A DNA stretch of 64,000 bases from Micromussa lordhowensis (Eukaryota > Cnidaria > Anthozoa > Scleractinia > Lobophylliidae). Every line of letters starts with the position of its first letter. The stretch's first letter is position 1. A program made the translations under genes and the position numbers. Positions 34,489 through 49,400 of the stretch are shown piece after piece. The notes beneath the pieces were generated by a model. That model was not told the DNA's origin and made no database searches. It was given only the letters and a program-made list of their open reading frames with translations. The DNA lies in assembly GCA_964020085.1 (NCBI GenBank), contig OZ026603.1, positions 8,156,746 through 8,220,745 on the forward strand, given 5' to 3'.

Positions 34489-37400
34489 TTACATGATGTA
34501 CGTAGCGTGGTACATCACCACTGCGAATAAAACTATCATGGCGGAGAAGAGACCCAATTGAACTTTGATAAAAACATGAAGGCCTTCGTCTATGTGGGCA
34601 ATTCTCTTGTTGGTAGCGTCAAGCTGTAAAGTAAATAAATAAAACGCAAGAGATCACCACAAACGCAATATACACTTTATCTGTTGCAAGCCGGTCACGC
34701 AATACTCTCGTTCGCAGACGTTATTAGGGTAGTCACGCAACGATTCTCCGTAACGGCTGCGAAGTAGACTAGTCATGCAGCATTGTCGACCTAACTTGTA
34801 GACCCCGGGGGAAAATCCCGTATAAAAAGGACAGGGATGTTCGTCGTATCTTTTAGGGGTTAAAAAAGTGGTTTCGATGTCTCTTGGAGTGTTCAGTCTC
34901 AAAAGGCCCACGGCGGAAGCTTTTGCGGTACCTTTTAGGGTACTGAGCCGAAAAAGATATCTCGGGAGATATTTGACAATCAATTGATTTGAAATGTTGT
35001 CTCATTTACAATCGTCTTTATCGCTATTACGAATTATGAAAGTGTTAGGTAATGTGTTGTTTTAGCATTGGCACCTCTTAGGGGTGAAAAAGTCAAACCT
35101 CGCGCACAAAACAGGATCTTGGTCATTCTTGGCGGTTCTTTTCAAAATTCCCGATGAGCATCACACCCTTTTATATCAGAATCCCCCCTCCGGGAAAAAA
35201 TCCTCAACATTTCGAATTCGTCAGACAAACCGCTTACTTTCAGTTTCGGCAAGACACAAAGCCAATCATAATAATTACTGAGGACATTCTTTGTCAATGT
35301 CATTGTTCACAGACAGCGCATTTAGAAGATCACAAATTAAAACAACAACCAACAACAACAAATAGATTACATGTTAGAACATGCAATATTTAGTTCTAGA
35401 GACAAGGTTTGAAAGAAAATAGTTCGAATTAAACCGACATGAATCTCGAGCAGAAATCTTCCCTTGTATGCGCGCGTTCATAATGTACAAACCTTTTTCT
35501 CCACATCATTGAGCTGTCGTTGAAGCGACTGAATGCTGTCAATGGCCATACTTAAAGTCACTGGTTTGCCTTCGGCAAGATCAGAATAATGACCGGAAAG
35601 CTGGGAATTGGCAGCCAGAAATCGGCATCGAAGTCTAAAGAAATAGAATATCAAGGTTAGCTTTTAGCCCGTTGAGACGCGAAGCCTAATGAAAAATGTG
35701 TCACACTCCAGCCCTAGCCAGAGGAGTGCGTTATATCACGTAAGACACTGTTGTCACGCGCGCACTGCCACTCTCAAGGCAGAGGAAAAATACAAAATGC
35801 TGGGGACAAACACGAGATAGACGAGCATGCATTTTAGGGAGCGAACTAATAGAGAGTTTAGAGAAGTTTAATAATGATGTTACGGCAAACGGCAAAAATT
35901 GCCTATGGTTTTGTTTACGCTGTTTCTAGTGCCTGAATCCAATGAATCCAACCCAAACATACGGTAGAAGAAAGAAATCTCCTTTTCACAGAAAGAAAAA
36001 CGCATTTTTTCATGTTGGTGTACAAACAGCTAAAAGCAGATAGCACTGAAAAGTTGTATTCTGCCTGTGAGCCAGGGATAACTGACTGACCGATGTTCAA
36101 CTATGTTTGCCTTGGGTATCGTTTTCCACAGCGCAGCCAGTTCACTTGGTGACTTCTCATCCTGTAACTCAGTGGACATTACCAAGAATTTGTCTCTAAT
36201 AACACTAGCTGCGTGACCTGAAATCAAAGTATTCGGTGTTTACTTCATTGTAACAATACATTTACTTTGTCGTTCTGATTAGTTGCCCTTCTGCAATGGA
36301 GCATCAAAGGGTAAAAGGACTGTATTTTTTCTTTCAGCAAATCTGAAGCACCAATTGTGACTTGAATCACGCGCGTAATTCCCGCGCTTGGTGATTATTC
36401 CCATGAATTTAAAGCATTCAGATGTATCATAAAGAGAATCCTCCGTAGGAAAAAAGATGGCGACTGGTACATTTACCCACAGTTCTTAGCGCACGAAAAC
36501 TTTAACAACGTTCATAAAAAGGTACAGAAGGGTTATAAAATCTTCAAACCTACGATACACAATCTCCTTAGTATAGGGACAAATATTGTAAAAATTTGGC
36601 TTTTCTTGTGTCTTATACGCTGTGTTAGGTTCGCAAGGTATTGTGGTAAAATGTACAGCCGCCATCTTTTTTTCCTACGGTGGATTTGGATGTCTTGATT
36701 ATCTTCCGACTAAGATCTTAAACATACTCGTATGCTTAATAATTCCTTAGTATTGCATTGCATCCCTACTTCGCGTCATTAGCGGGCGCACATGAGCGCG
36801 TGCGCGTACAAAACCTAAGATATTTCCCTCAAACTAAGCTCGATAGCGAAACAAGTGCTCCTTTTCTATTAAACGAGCTCGGTGACCCCCAATAAAGAAC
36901 ATATTTATAGTTGGAAAAAAGTTTGATAGTAGAACATGATTTGTTTTTGCAAAATAGCTCCATACTGGGTGTATTTTGACCAACGCGAGGACTTCAAGCT
37001 AACCACGGAACTGTCCAAAAAAGTGCAATATTCCCTCAACAAGGCAATCAAAAACGGCTTAAATGAAGCAATACTACTTATGTGAATATAAGAAGCTTTA
37101 CTTTCACGATAAAATTTTGTGTCTTTCAAGTAATCAAGACTTAATTGTGTATGAGGATGATTCGAATTTTTAACGCGCAACCAGTAAAAATACCCTATTT
37201 TAAGAGCCTGCTGACGCGTAAACAAGCACGGTGACCCCATTTTTTTTGTCGCATTTTTTTAATGGTCATATCATGAATGTTAACTATGCCAAGTTTCAAA
37301 AAAAGTTTGACAGTAGAACAATTTCAAGGGAATTACCTTAAGCAAAAAAGACAACGTTTCTAGTCTTTTCCACTAGCTTTTTCCCTTGAAATATTCGATC

Positions 37401-40400
37401 GGCAAGATTGTGCAAAATTCAGTGTCGAGACTAAATTGTTGACCTTCGCAAATAGAGAAATTGCAAATCCGCGTAAAAATTACCTGGTTTTGGGTTTTGC
37501 GACATGTCACGGTCTTAAACTTTGCAAAACCTAAGCCGATAATTTAATTCGCGTGGCCGCTTTGTTTTCTCCATTCAGCCTCACCTGGCTGTAAAAACAC
37601 ACTGACTTCGGCAGACGAGGACAGCGGAATTACTCCAGAGCTGGGTCGGACCCGATAACTCTCCGGAGAAGTCGTCTTGACCTGTAGGAGAGAAATTCAG
37701 GGAATATGTGAGCCAAAAAAAATCCAACAAGACAAGGAGAAACAGAGCCTCTCACGGAAAAAAATGTGACGAAGTACCGAGACGAGTTATAAAGCAAAAA
37801 AAAAGTAATAAAAAACTGCGGGAAAAAGTTAAAATAAAATAAAACAACGAATGGGACACGACTGCGAAAGCTAAAATGCAAACCTTGAAGGCGACAGCTG
37901 AAAGGGTGTTGTTGGTAAGCGACAAAGATTGAAGAATTTCTCCTGTTGAAGTTGTTCCTGTAAAGACTAATTCTTCTGATGGCCTGTAAGGAGAAAATCG
38001 ATCAATCCACAGTAAGTTGTTTAGCAGTACAGTTTAACCCCCTATTGACCAGCCACCCTTGGAGAAATGGATAGTGGCCGCTAAAAAGGGGCTGGCCGCT
38101 TAATAGAGGAAAAAATAGAAAAGCCTTCATCGGGACTTGGTTGGACTGTAACAATAATTAGAAAACATTTAAAATGCCAGTGTAGAATTCTCAAGAGTAG
38201 TGGATGTTTGGGTAAAAGAGAAACGCTACAGGTAAAAATAAAATATAATTATAGGTGCAAATGTTTCAGTAAAGTCGACTTGGCAGCAACAATTGCGACT
38301 ACTCTCAAACAAACTTCGCTTCGAAAACACCCTTTCTTTTGGTCGAACTGGAATCGCTTGATTTTGCAGAAAAGTACTTATAATTATAATAAACAGCAGG
38401 ATGTCATCAGGTAGTCTGGATAACCAGCGATGTCCTGGAGGTAAATGGATTGCAGGATCGACAAATCCGGGGTTGGGGAGGGGGGACCTTGTCTAAAGGT
38501 GGGGGGGACATCCCCGATGTTTTCACAGGGAATTAACCCCATCCGACACGACAAACATTTAAACGTAACGATAAGGATCGTGCCGAAGGTCGATTTCCTC
38601 GCAGTCTTGTCAGAAACTATACAATATTCGCGGAAATGCTCGCAAAAGGTTATAAGTATTTTTAGAGGATTTTTTGCCTCCGGGATCTTTAAGAAAGGCT
38701 ATTTTAAACTTGATGTACTTACGTGATAACAAGCAAACTTGCTGAGCTCGTAAAGCCGTCCGGAGGTGCTCGTCTTTGAGACAATCTTGGTTGTACAGCT
38801 CGAAACGGAGACTTTGTGGGGCTTTCTCTCTAAAAGAAATTAAGATGTTAAGTCTTCTCCACATCTTTCTACTGACTCTAAAAATGGAGTTCGAAATTAG
38901 CAGGGCTGGATTTCTGTCACGGGAAACAAACGTCAGTTCGAATTTATAGCGAGGAGTTCAAAATGATCGGTAGAACACGACTGAAAAAAGGGCAAATTCA
39001 AGAGAAATAGGCTTAAGTTCGAAATTACCTGTTTTGCATTTGTCGGGGACGATAAACTGTCTTGGCCCTGGCTCACTACTGTGGGAACATCCTCAAAAGT
39101 CACCTGAAAACAACACAGTCATGCTGTAATTGCCCTGACATCCATGACTCTCTCAATTTCCTGCTCAGACTAAAGCTAATGAATTATTAAATGAACTGAA
39201 CAAGATTGAACAACAGGTCACTGTGAATTGAACCAAACATTGAAAAAGTTATTATTATTACTAGTATTTTTGTTTTTATTATTGTTATTATTATCCAAGG
39301 CTGTTCATATAGAGAAAGGTTGTGCCTAATACTTGGCGATACTTGGTAAAAGAACATTTCAAAGTCTTCTTTGGAAGCGAGTTGTTTGGAGCTACGTCAA
39401 GGTCTGTGCATCTTGAAAAGTTTAGTCTAAATTTTTCAAGTTCGTCGTTTGTAATCCGTGCTAATCTTCTAAACCTTTAACCACCCTTGTTTCTTTATGG
39501 TTTATTATTACATGCACCCTTTAGTGTTTTTTCTATCTTAGTAAACTGTTATTTTCAGGTTTCCTTCAATTTAAAGCCTAAAAGGTAATCCTGTACGTGG
39601 GCAAACTCTTTAAAAACCTCTAAAGACTGGACGACAACACGCCCCCTTTGATTTCAGATTTAGCTACATTGTATGTGGAGAGAGAGTCAATACAACCTAA
39701 GAGGACATAAGAAGGCTACCGTTCCAAGATTTTAAACGATTCTCATAATTTTAAACAATTTATCAGAAAAGTTAAACTGGACCCAGCATTTAGGGAACTT
39801 AATTTTAACAGTGTATCTGTTCAGTCGGTGCCTAAGAAGAAGATGTGCGATTTTATATTTTAAATTTCTGAATTTTTTATGGAAATCCGTATTTAACTTC
39901 TTAAATTTTTATGTCAAGTGTACGTTTTTATTTTGGTGTCTATTATCTGAACTATTTTATTTTTGAAACTAAGTATGTAATAAGTTTATACACGACCCCT
40001 CAAGCATGTATTTTGCTTTAAATTCTGATCGTGTTTAAATAAAGGATTTTACTTACTTACTTACGACCCTCGGGTGGTGTTAAGTGCAGGGAAATTTAAC
40101 TGCTGCCAACTGCTGCCAGGTTGGAGAATATTAACAGTTGGTAAGTACCTTTTTTGTCGGTGTTAAGGGGGGTTCTTCGCGATCTTCATAAGATTGTAAC
40201 AGCTGTTGATTAGATTGTGATTCCTCACAGCTGTCATCCTCAAAATCAATGCTTTGGTTTACGGAACCATTTGCCATTTGTACATCTTCTACACTGTTGA
40301 TAGATCAAAGAGAAAGAATTCATGTCGGCGGGAATTAGCAAGAATGACAACACTATCGATCAGTATTCCTTAATTGTGTCCACAAAAGTAAGTCGTGTAG

Positions 40401-43400
40401 CAGGTGCTTGAGTAAACAGAGTGTGAGTTGTAATAACAGGGAGTGCTTTGGAGTGATACAACACGTGTAGAAAGGTCAAGTCTGTATACAAGCCAAGAGG
40501 CCCACCAGGCTGGTTCATTTCTCTGGTTTCTGTAGCATGACGTTACTAGGAGCATTAGTTTTATACTTTCTCCCGGATGGGACACTAATCCATATTACAG
40601 GGTTACTCCCTAGCATTAGATTCACTGGTACCCATTTTCACTCCTGGGTAGTAAGAGGCAATTTGAGTGTAAAGTGTCTTGTCTAAGAACACAACACAAT
40701 ACCCCTAGCCAGGGCTCGAACCCTGGATCGTTCGATCCGGAGTCAAAAGCACTAACTATGAGGCCACCGCATCTCCCACGTAAGCTATGTTAGTACTTAC
40801 TTTTCTGCAGAGGCCACACCAAGGCTATTCAGGGCTTCTTTTGTGGGTGGATACGAATATTCATATGGATCCTACAAAGATAAAAATATTTCACCCCAGA
40901 TTTGATTCGACCAAAATTGTTGTTTCAGTTCTACTCTGTTCTGTGCTTTCACTTTCAAACCACACATCAAGAAAACAGAATAATACGGTTTTACAAATCT
41001 TGCTACAGGGGTTTTATTAATGGCTGGCACCAGGCAAATTGGCCAGCTGTGAGGATGATTTTGCTGATCTCGTTTGAACATCTAGAGGAAAGCTTTTCTT
41101 CTAAAGAAATTCCCTTCAAAGATGTTTTGCCCACCTGTGAAAAACCAGTTGCCCTCCTGCTAAAAACATTATTGAAACTCCAGTTGCTATATTGTTCGTT
41201 TGTTCTTTGAAAATCACCCTACAGGCACGCAATACATGCAGAGCTCTGTTAGATTTAATTGCTCTATTCAAATTATTATAAAGTGTTTATTCTTCAAAAC
41301 TTTCTGCTTACCATAGCAGTAAAAAACCTCACTTACTCTTGACCACTAACTGTTTTTTAAAATACTTACGGTTCCACCTAATCTGATAAGAAGTTTGTCC
41401 TCGTCAATTAACTCTGTAAGTTCCACTTTGCTTAGAAATCTGAAAACAAGAAGATAAAATGGATGTTAATTAAACTTTAAGCAATTCACAGTGACAAAAA
41501 CTACTAATTCTCATCTTGTTCTCAGATGTTTTAGGTGCAGCACTTTGCACTTATTACTCGATTCTGTGCCCAAAGTTTTTTCCCACTTGCTACGGCACTG
41601 TACATGCCTGTATAATTTCAAAGATAATATTGTCAAACTTCATTACATAACCACATTACAGTGCTGTTTGATGTTGCTGTACCTGATTTTCTTTACAGCT
41701 TCAGGGCTCAACCATGACTTGACTATTTTCCATGCAGCTATGGCCATGGAACACAAAACAACAGAAGTCAGTACAGTGGAATCCGGATTTCTCAAACCCT
41801 CGTTTTTTCGAACCTCCCGATAACTTGAACCAAAAGTTGTTTCCCCTCCTCAGTCAAACATTGTAATTTTACTCCTGATTGAAATCTTGAACTCCCGATT
41901 TCTCGAACCAATTTGCGTTTCCCCTGGAGGTTTGAGAAATCGGGATTCCACTGTAATCATAAGAAACAGTCCTTAAATGCTAGGATCATTTGATCTGGGT
42001 AAAGCTATGGAAATTGTTCATTCTTATACTTACTAGATTTAAAATTGAAACATTTATTTGTCAATTAACAAAAGCAAGGCATTCAAATCAAGCAAGGAAG
42101 GTGTAACATGATAGCATTATACACTAATATTAATACATGATTCTTGTTGTTTTCAATTTGTGAACTGTATGGTATTCTCATAATAAGTATATGTCTTGAT
42201 AAATAGTCAGTTGTAAATACTATTATTTAATGTATACCTGATAAAATCCAGGGCAACTCCACAACCAATAACCATGCTAATAATGAATCAAAGAGAAAAT
42301 TACTGTAATTATAATTTTTATTAAAACCAATTTTAAGTAAACATGAAAGATAACTGACAGACAATAAAATCAATTTAACGTTACTTGAACTTCCAAACAA
42401 AATTCTTGGAAAAAATACAACTACCAGTACTTAACCATGAATTACTATTATTATTATTATCATAATAAGTAATATTGAAGAGTGGGCAACAAACCTAATG
42501 TCCAAGGAAAATAATCCCTAAAACAACTAATGACAAATTTTACAAATTCCAGGTCCTACAAAACAAAGTGCACAAAATTTATGTTAAATGTCATTAATTT
42601 CAGTTCTTTCAAAGCTACGTTCTTTCAAAAAATCTTTCCAACAAAGTCAATTCAGTGGAAAAAGTGAAATTCTTTAATACTATTTGACTTATACTTTTAA
42701 AATTTTAATAGACTGCTACCCAGTATTTCAACAAAAAAATATTTATCAAAAGTTTGAAGCAGGCTGTATAAAACTTCTGCATGAAATAATGATCTTGAAA
42801 CTATTTTTCTTTGACTGAATATTGCTATTTATTGAAATAATGATTTATAATAATAATAATTAATTGTTAATTACTATTGATTGAAAGCATACCATGTGAG
42901 CTAGACCAGTTTCTTGCATATCAAAGATCATTGTTATTTTTCGGCCAGGAAACATTTTTGCCTACAAACAGCAATCAAATTGAGATTTAACTGAAAAATT
43001 TCAGTTGTTATTTGTTAAGATAAATAGTATTACAGTGCGTTTACTGAAACCGGGGCCACCCAGACAATGAAAACCAATCAGAAGGCATAACTGAAACAAT
43101 AGATTCCAACATTTTCAAATCCAGCCAATCAAATGTCTAGTACAAAACAATGAAATCCCAACTTGTTCGTTGACCGGTGATGTTTACGCGACTGCGGTGT
43201 CAAGCTCAAACCAGTAGTACTTTCATGTGCTTACAGCTTTAGGAAGAATTATATGCTGCACTCAGTTTGTTTTAGGTCATTGGTTGATTTAGAAAACAAG
43301 AGTTGTGTAAGGGTGTCACCCGTAATTATATTGCCAGATGCGAGTTGAATCAGTTGTCGCGACGGTCTAAAAAAGCCCTTTGAATGGTTTGTGAGCAGTT

Positions 43401-46400
43401 TCACTTGTGTGCAGATCGAAATGTACGAATTGAGAAGGGATTATTTTCATGTACAAATTGAAACCCAGGATGAAAGGAGCCAAAACCAAACTTCAAGTAG
43501 GAAAATTGAAAAAAGGCTCACTTCATACAAACTGACTTTTAATATGAATTCTTGTTCGAAATAATTATGTTTGATTTGGCACCTTCGTCTTCTGTGCAGT
43601 TTCTGCCTTAGTGATTTCATACGCTGAGGCTTTGGTGACAACACGGAAAAAATTTGTTTGAATTTTCGATGAAGATCTTATTTTAGTTCACTGATAACCC
43701 AGAAAGGGAACACAAACCCTGAAATGCAGATACAACTGCCAAGACAGCGAGCGTGAAAGTTTTTCCGATAACTATGTGGTATATTCACGGTCACGGCTGC
43801 AATGAATGAAACCGGAAAGCTGTATAAAAATGAAATATGTACAAAGAACAGGAGTAAAATTTATTTTGACCCGATCCATTACTCTACAATTTTAAACAAC
43901 AACACTAACGATATTGTATGTGGCTGTTTCAGTTTCAGTTTCTGTGACATACGCGAACTGAAAACATTTTTGGGAATTTATCATAATCCAAAGTTAGCAA
44001 CAAAATATCTTGCCGGCCAGCTACTAGAAATTCAACGGTTAGATTTAACAATAAATATTTTGACGACTGGTTTTCGTCAGTTCTGAAATTTGTCGTTGCG
44101 ATAAATTGATGTGGTTTAAGTCAAGGACTCTTTCCCGGAACAACGATGGCAACCTTTTGCCGTTAACGTACAAGCCACCACGTCTGTTTACCCCAAGGTT
44201 AACAACTGGCAGCATAGTGAGTTCTTTATCTTACACCTCAAGCAATTTCATACAAGCACTTCTCAAATGCGAAGGTTCTGCTGCAGACTATTCAAATTCA
44301 CCGCTTCTTAACGAACCACTTTCAAAAGACATTTGAAGGGCTTTTTTTCAGTCGCAAAAATATTCAAAGCCTACACCAGGCACTCTGATGATATATATAT
44401 ATTTACGAGTGGCATTCTTGCACAGCCTTTGTTTCCTAAATCAACCAATGACCTAAAACAAACTGAGTGCAGCATATAATTCTTCCTAAAGCCGTTAAAG
44501 CACATGAAAGTACTACCGGTTTGAGCTTGACACTGCAGTCACGTAAACATCACTGGTCAACGAACAAGTTGGGATTTCATTGTTTTGTACTAGACATTTG
44601 ATTGGCTGGATTTGAAAATGTTGGAATATATTGTTTCAGTTCTGCCTTCTGATTGGTTTTCATTGTCTGGGTGGCCCCGGTTTCAGTAAACACACTGTAA
44701 AATAACAGTTAATAAAAAATTAAATAATTAATATACCAGTAATTTGATCAGGGCTGTGCTCTAGAAGTCCCCAGGAACCACAGGCAACTAATGTTTACCT
44801 TTGGCAGGCATATAATTCATGGTGGGCCACCTATATAGTCACCTAGCAGTTTGCTTGCAGTTAGCATTTATTTATCTACTGTGCTTGATTGTGGTTAGCA
44901 TTTATTTACTGCTGTATGCTTGCAGTTATCATTTATGGAGCGATCTGCAAGGCAACTACATATGTTTCATGTTCCATGAAATTGTTGCCTTTGAGTGATT
45001 GGAAAATCTTACTTTTTTCTTAATATAAGCTTATAAGTGCTGGGCACACAGGATTTTGCGGTTAGGACCCTTTGGGCTCCTTGTTATTTTTCTTAGACCA
45101 CAGCCTTGTTAATCAAATTAAACTATTTAACAAGTAGCAATTACTTTGTAAGCCTGTACCCATACATGTATGTAATTAAATAACTCTGACAAATTCACTA
45201 CTTGTCATGAATTTCTGGTAAAACTATTCCACTCTAAAAGGTCAGGAATGTATTAAAATATCGCCCACTCAGTAAAAAAGAAAAATTACGATGAAATTTC
45301 AATCAGTAGCTAGGAAGTTGAAGATAAAACCTAACGAGTTTGAGAGCAACCAAGAATTAACCAATCCCAGCTCACAAATGCAGAAAAAAACAAACAAGAA
45401 AGAGTTTACTCACATGCCTCTCTAAGAGAAAAACAAGAAGTCTCTTTACTTCTGGCTGTTGTTGAGGATCTTTTTTGTACAATCTTCCAGTGAAGATGAC
45501 TGCAAGAAAAAAAACAACAACTGCAGTCTTCTTATTGCCATATTTGACGTCTAATAAACTCTTACTGACAGACATAAATTACACTGAAAATGGAAGCATG
45601 ATTGCACAAAATGCAAAGAGTAAATCTTTGATCTCTGTGTGCGTGTAAATCATGGCATAAATTCTACTGTAGATATAGTTACCAAGAGTGTTGCCATCTT
45701 TGTCCTGATTATATGGAAAGAGGAAACCAGCCTCAAACAATCTGCGGTCGACAGATCTCTCTGTAAGGTCTGTGAGAAAAAAGGAATGTAAATGTCAACA
45801 ATTATAAATTGAAGCCTTTGGGCATCTGACCAATGGTGAGATATGAACGGATGATGATGGCGATTGATTATTAACATATTAATATGAAGAACAATTTTAT
45901 AATACCAAATTAACAACTTACTACTAGTAATAACCACAGGTTAGGAAGTGCGGGCGAGGGCTATGCATGATTTGTTCCACTGAGGTTAACGAATTCATTG
46001 TAAAACAGTGGCGTTGTGTTCTTTTTCCATTTTGGGCATTTATATTTGCAGGGCAATAAAGGGTTGCATAGTGTGGGTGATTGTTTTCCCTAATACGAGA
46101 CAAAGGGACCTAAGAGTGGTTTTACTGACCTTGTGAAACAGTAACACCAGTTTGATTATACACTAGTTCTATTTTGTGTTGGGTTTGACAAAATGGTTAT
46201 TTTTTAACGTTGTAAATAAAAACACTGTTGATTATAAAATGGACATATTGATTTTATTAGTCAAGGTCATTTGATGTAACCCGACAACAACAGACACGGA
46301 CAGGAAACGTTCCGATCACAATCTCACACGCTCGATTTTGATTGGACGGCGCGCCAGCTATGCATGAGCTGCACGTGATTCTTCGATGAAATAGACGTCG

Positions 46401-49400
46401 TCCACGTGATAAAATTGTGTTGTGTGCATTCCAACTTCTGCATGAACTGCACGTGATTCTTGACATTCTTAGCTTCAAGAAGGCGAAATTTTACATATTA
46501 TTTGACCCTTCAACTACATTAAAGATCATTGACTATGGAAGGTGAAACAGCTATGCTTTGGTGAGAATTGTCTTCTGCTTGGTGTTGGTTTCTAGCGGTC
46601 AGAACGCCTGTGCTCAAATTACTGCTGCTTCGTGTTTGTCTCGCGTGGTCCGGAAGCGCCTGTACGCCTGTGCTAAAATTACGTCCTTTCATTTCATTGG
46701 TTCTTAGTGTCCCTAAGGAAAAATATTTGGAAGGACGACTTTTTTTGCTAAATTCGAGTCACTGCAAGGCTATATAACTGCCGCGCATGCGTTTGAAACC
46801 AATGTTGAGATTAGGATTGCGGGCTCCGCTGGTCGCCCGCAATTATTATATAAGTTTATAAATAGATACAATCAATTTCAATAAATAGTAAAAATTAATG
46901 ATATTAATTAATGATAGTAATCATTGTTACCATTCACTCCGAATGACTTTCTCCATCTTACGCATTCCACCTCGAAAAGAATAAGTACAAAGTTTGTCAA
47001 AGCCTAGATCCAGTCCTTTTACTTCCAATGAAATTAAATACGTAAGGGTTATTGACGAAGTGTGAGGTCAAGATGGCTGGATATTGCAAAAAAAAGAACG
47101 AGGCCAGTATCAAGCCATCTTGACTGAACAAGCTTGGTCAACAAAGGATTTATTATATGGCTTTTGGGGAAATTTTTCTTGCAGGACAAGGCGGGTAGTT
47201 CCGAGCGGGCAAGATGGCTCCATCTTGCACGCTCCGTGTGGGTAGCCAATCACAGTGCAGGATTTGATTCATCTTGCCCGCTCGTGGAGCTAGCCATGTA
47301 ATAAATGATAATCGTACATGTAATCAGTGTCAAAGACAGAAGCATCCAATAGTCTGGGGCTATTAGATTGCATCCAGTAGCCTGGAGCTTTAACTGCCTC
47401 GCAGGCAAATACAATTTCTTGGGAAACTTTTTGATAGAGAGATGAAATATTGGGGTGCTAGTGAGAACAACTTCTGGGTTAGGGTGTCCGAATGGCAAGT
47501 CAAAAAATTTGTACCCTGCATGATGACATTTAGTCCTGGCTAAACAGACTCACAAGTAAGTTGAAAACTTTGGTCTACTTCACTTGCATTAATTTGCATT
47601 GCATTGCATTAATTTGCACTCACTTTGGTCAAGATCAAATTTGCACAGAAAGGTGTGAGCGAGAGAAACAACGAGGGAGAACTAAGGCAAGGAAGAGAAG
47701 GGAGAGAGCCTGTAAGAATTTCTTTAATGACCCTCCTACACCAACCTTTGGTTTAATGAGGTGTCAAAAAGTAAAAATGTCAACATGTCAATTAGCTGGA
47801 AATGTTCTCCTATTGCCTGCATGTTTTCTATCGGGCCTACATGACTCCTGCTGCTAATTTTCTTTGCTTCACTCATGTTTATGAAGGGCACTTTATGTTG
47901 TGTTATTAGGAGGAATTTTAAGTAGAGTTGAGCCATTACACTGTGCTATAGCTAAACGGTTGGAGGTCATAGGTTGTTATCTGCATGCCACTTTGCTGAG
48001 TTTGACACCTCTGTAATTTGCTATGTGCCCAGCTTATGCATTGTTTAGGCTCATTTCTGTATGCTGTTAAGTCTCTAAGGAATTGCTTTTGAGGGACAAA
48101 ATATAAATTTTTTCTGTGAATATGTTACTTAGTACTTGCATTCTATATTGTGACATGGGCATGAAATATCTGGTTAAAATAATTTCTAAAAGAGCATTAT
48201 CATATGTATCAATTGATGGGATCATGTGTACAAGAAAGGCACAAGTATTGGTCAATACTATCAGTTGAGGGCCATGGATATATTGGCTGATTCTCAGTTG
48301 ACATGTCGACCAAGAGTCAGCCGAGTGTTGGTTGACATGATATTTAAGTTGGTAGACCATCGGTTGACACTATCGGTACTTGGTCGGTATGTTGGTCAAA
48401 ACTCAGCCAACAATTCAGCCATTACATCCATCAACAGTCAGCTGTATATCGTTCGACTGTCGGTGGTGTATCAGTCGACTGTCGGTGATATATGAGTACT
48501 GTTAACCATTGTTTTGCTGAAATGGTCAGCCAATTTCTGACAACACTGTCTAAACATGAAGAGCTTACCCCTGTGGCAGCAATATATATTTGAAGTGGAA
48601 GAAGATCCCAGTCCTACCAACTTTTTATGTTTTTCACTCCGCAAAAGTAACCACCTCCTGAAACTGGCTGCACCCAAACACGCACCCATCCTTTACTAAG
48701 TGTGTGATTCTCCCTCCTCCTCCACAAAAAACCCTTAGTTGGCACTACGTTGGGTCACCAAAACTGACTAATTAACCGATTCTTATGAGACTTTCGCCAT
48801 AATTTCAACTATGAAAGCATCTCTAAACGTCTTCACAACTTACCAGGGCTGGGAACGCATCATTTACGTCCTGTTTACGAGATTTTAGAAAGCAACTCAA
48901 CCAACGATCGTCATCGCGGACTCGTTTTACGTCTTGCTCATGAAATTCCTGCAGGTTTGAACCTAAAATATTTTAGAAATGAGAGCTTGTAAGCTAGACC
49001 TTTATACTGAGTGCCGCTGAAGATGTGAGTACTATACATTCAGGCTCAATATATCTAGCTAAGCTTTATATCGACTGCTGACAAATTAAAATAAACTATT
49101 TTAAGCTAAACTGATGCAAAATTAACACGCGAACTTTTTCAAAGTGGTACAAAAATTATACATTCTCACATTGGTATGCAATAGTTTCTTTCACGGAAAG
49201 TAAAAGAGCATTCCACTGCCTTCACAAGATCGAAATCTCACGTTCAAACAAACAAATACTCAGGCCCTGGGGTCGTCGCAGCCGGCAGCTCGGAGCAAAT
49301 TTAGGGGTCTTACCGTATTCATGGAAAAATCGTCGCCTGAGCTCGTTGATCCGATGTCTCTCCAATTCATTCTGATAAAAACAGAGATAAAACCAGCGAT

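Noticed and set aside
34654..34983. 109-codon minus-strand frame in the MOSPD2 last intron
   Set aside because: Confined to a repeat block. The flanking MOSPD2 exons (35493-35634 and 34489-34623) join in phase without it.
40707..40781. tRNA gene on the minus strand
   Set aside because: Good A and B boxes, but the sequence continues into a SINE body and the acceptor stem does not close.
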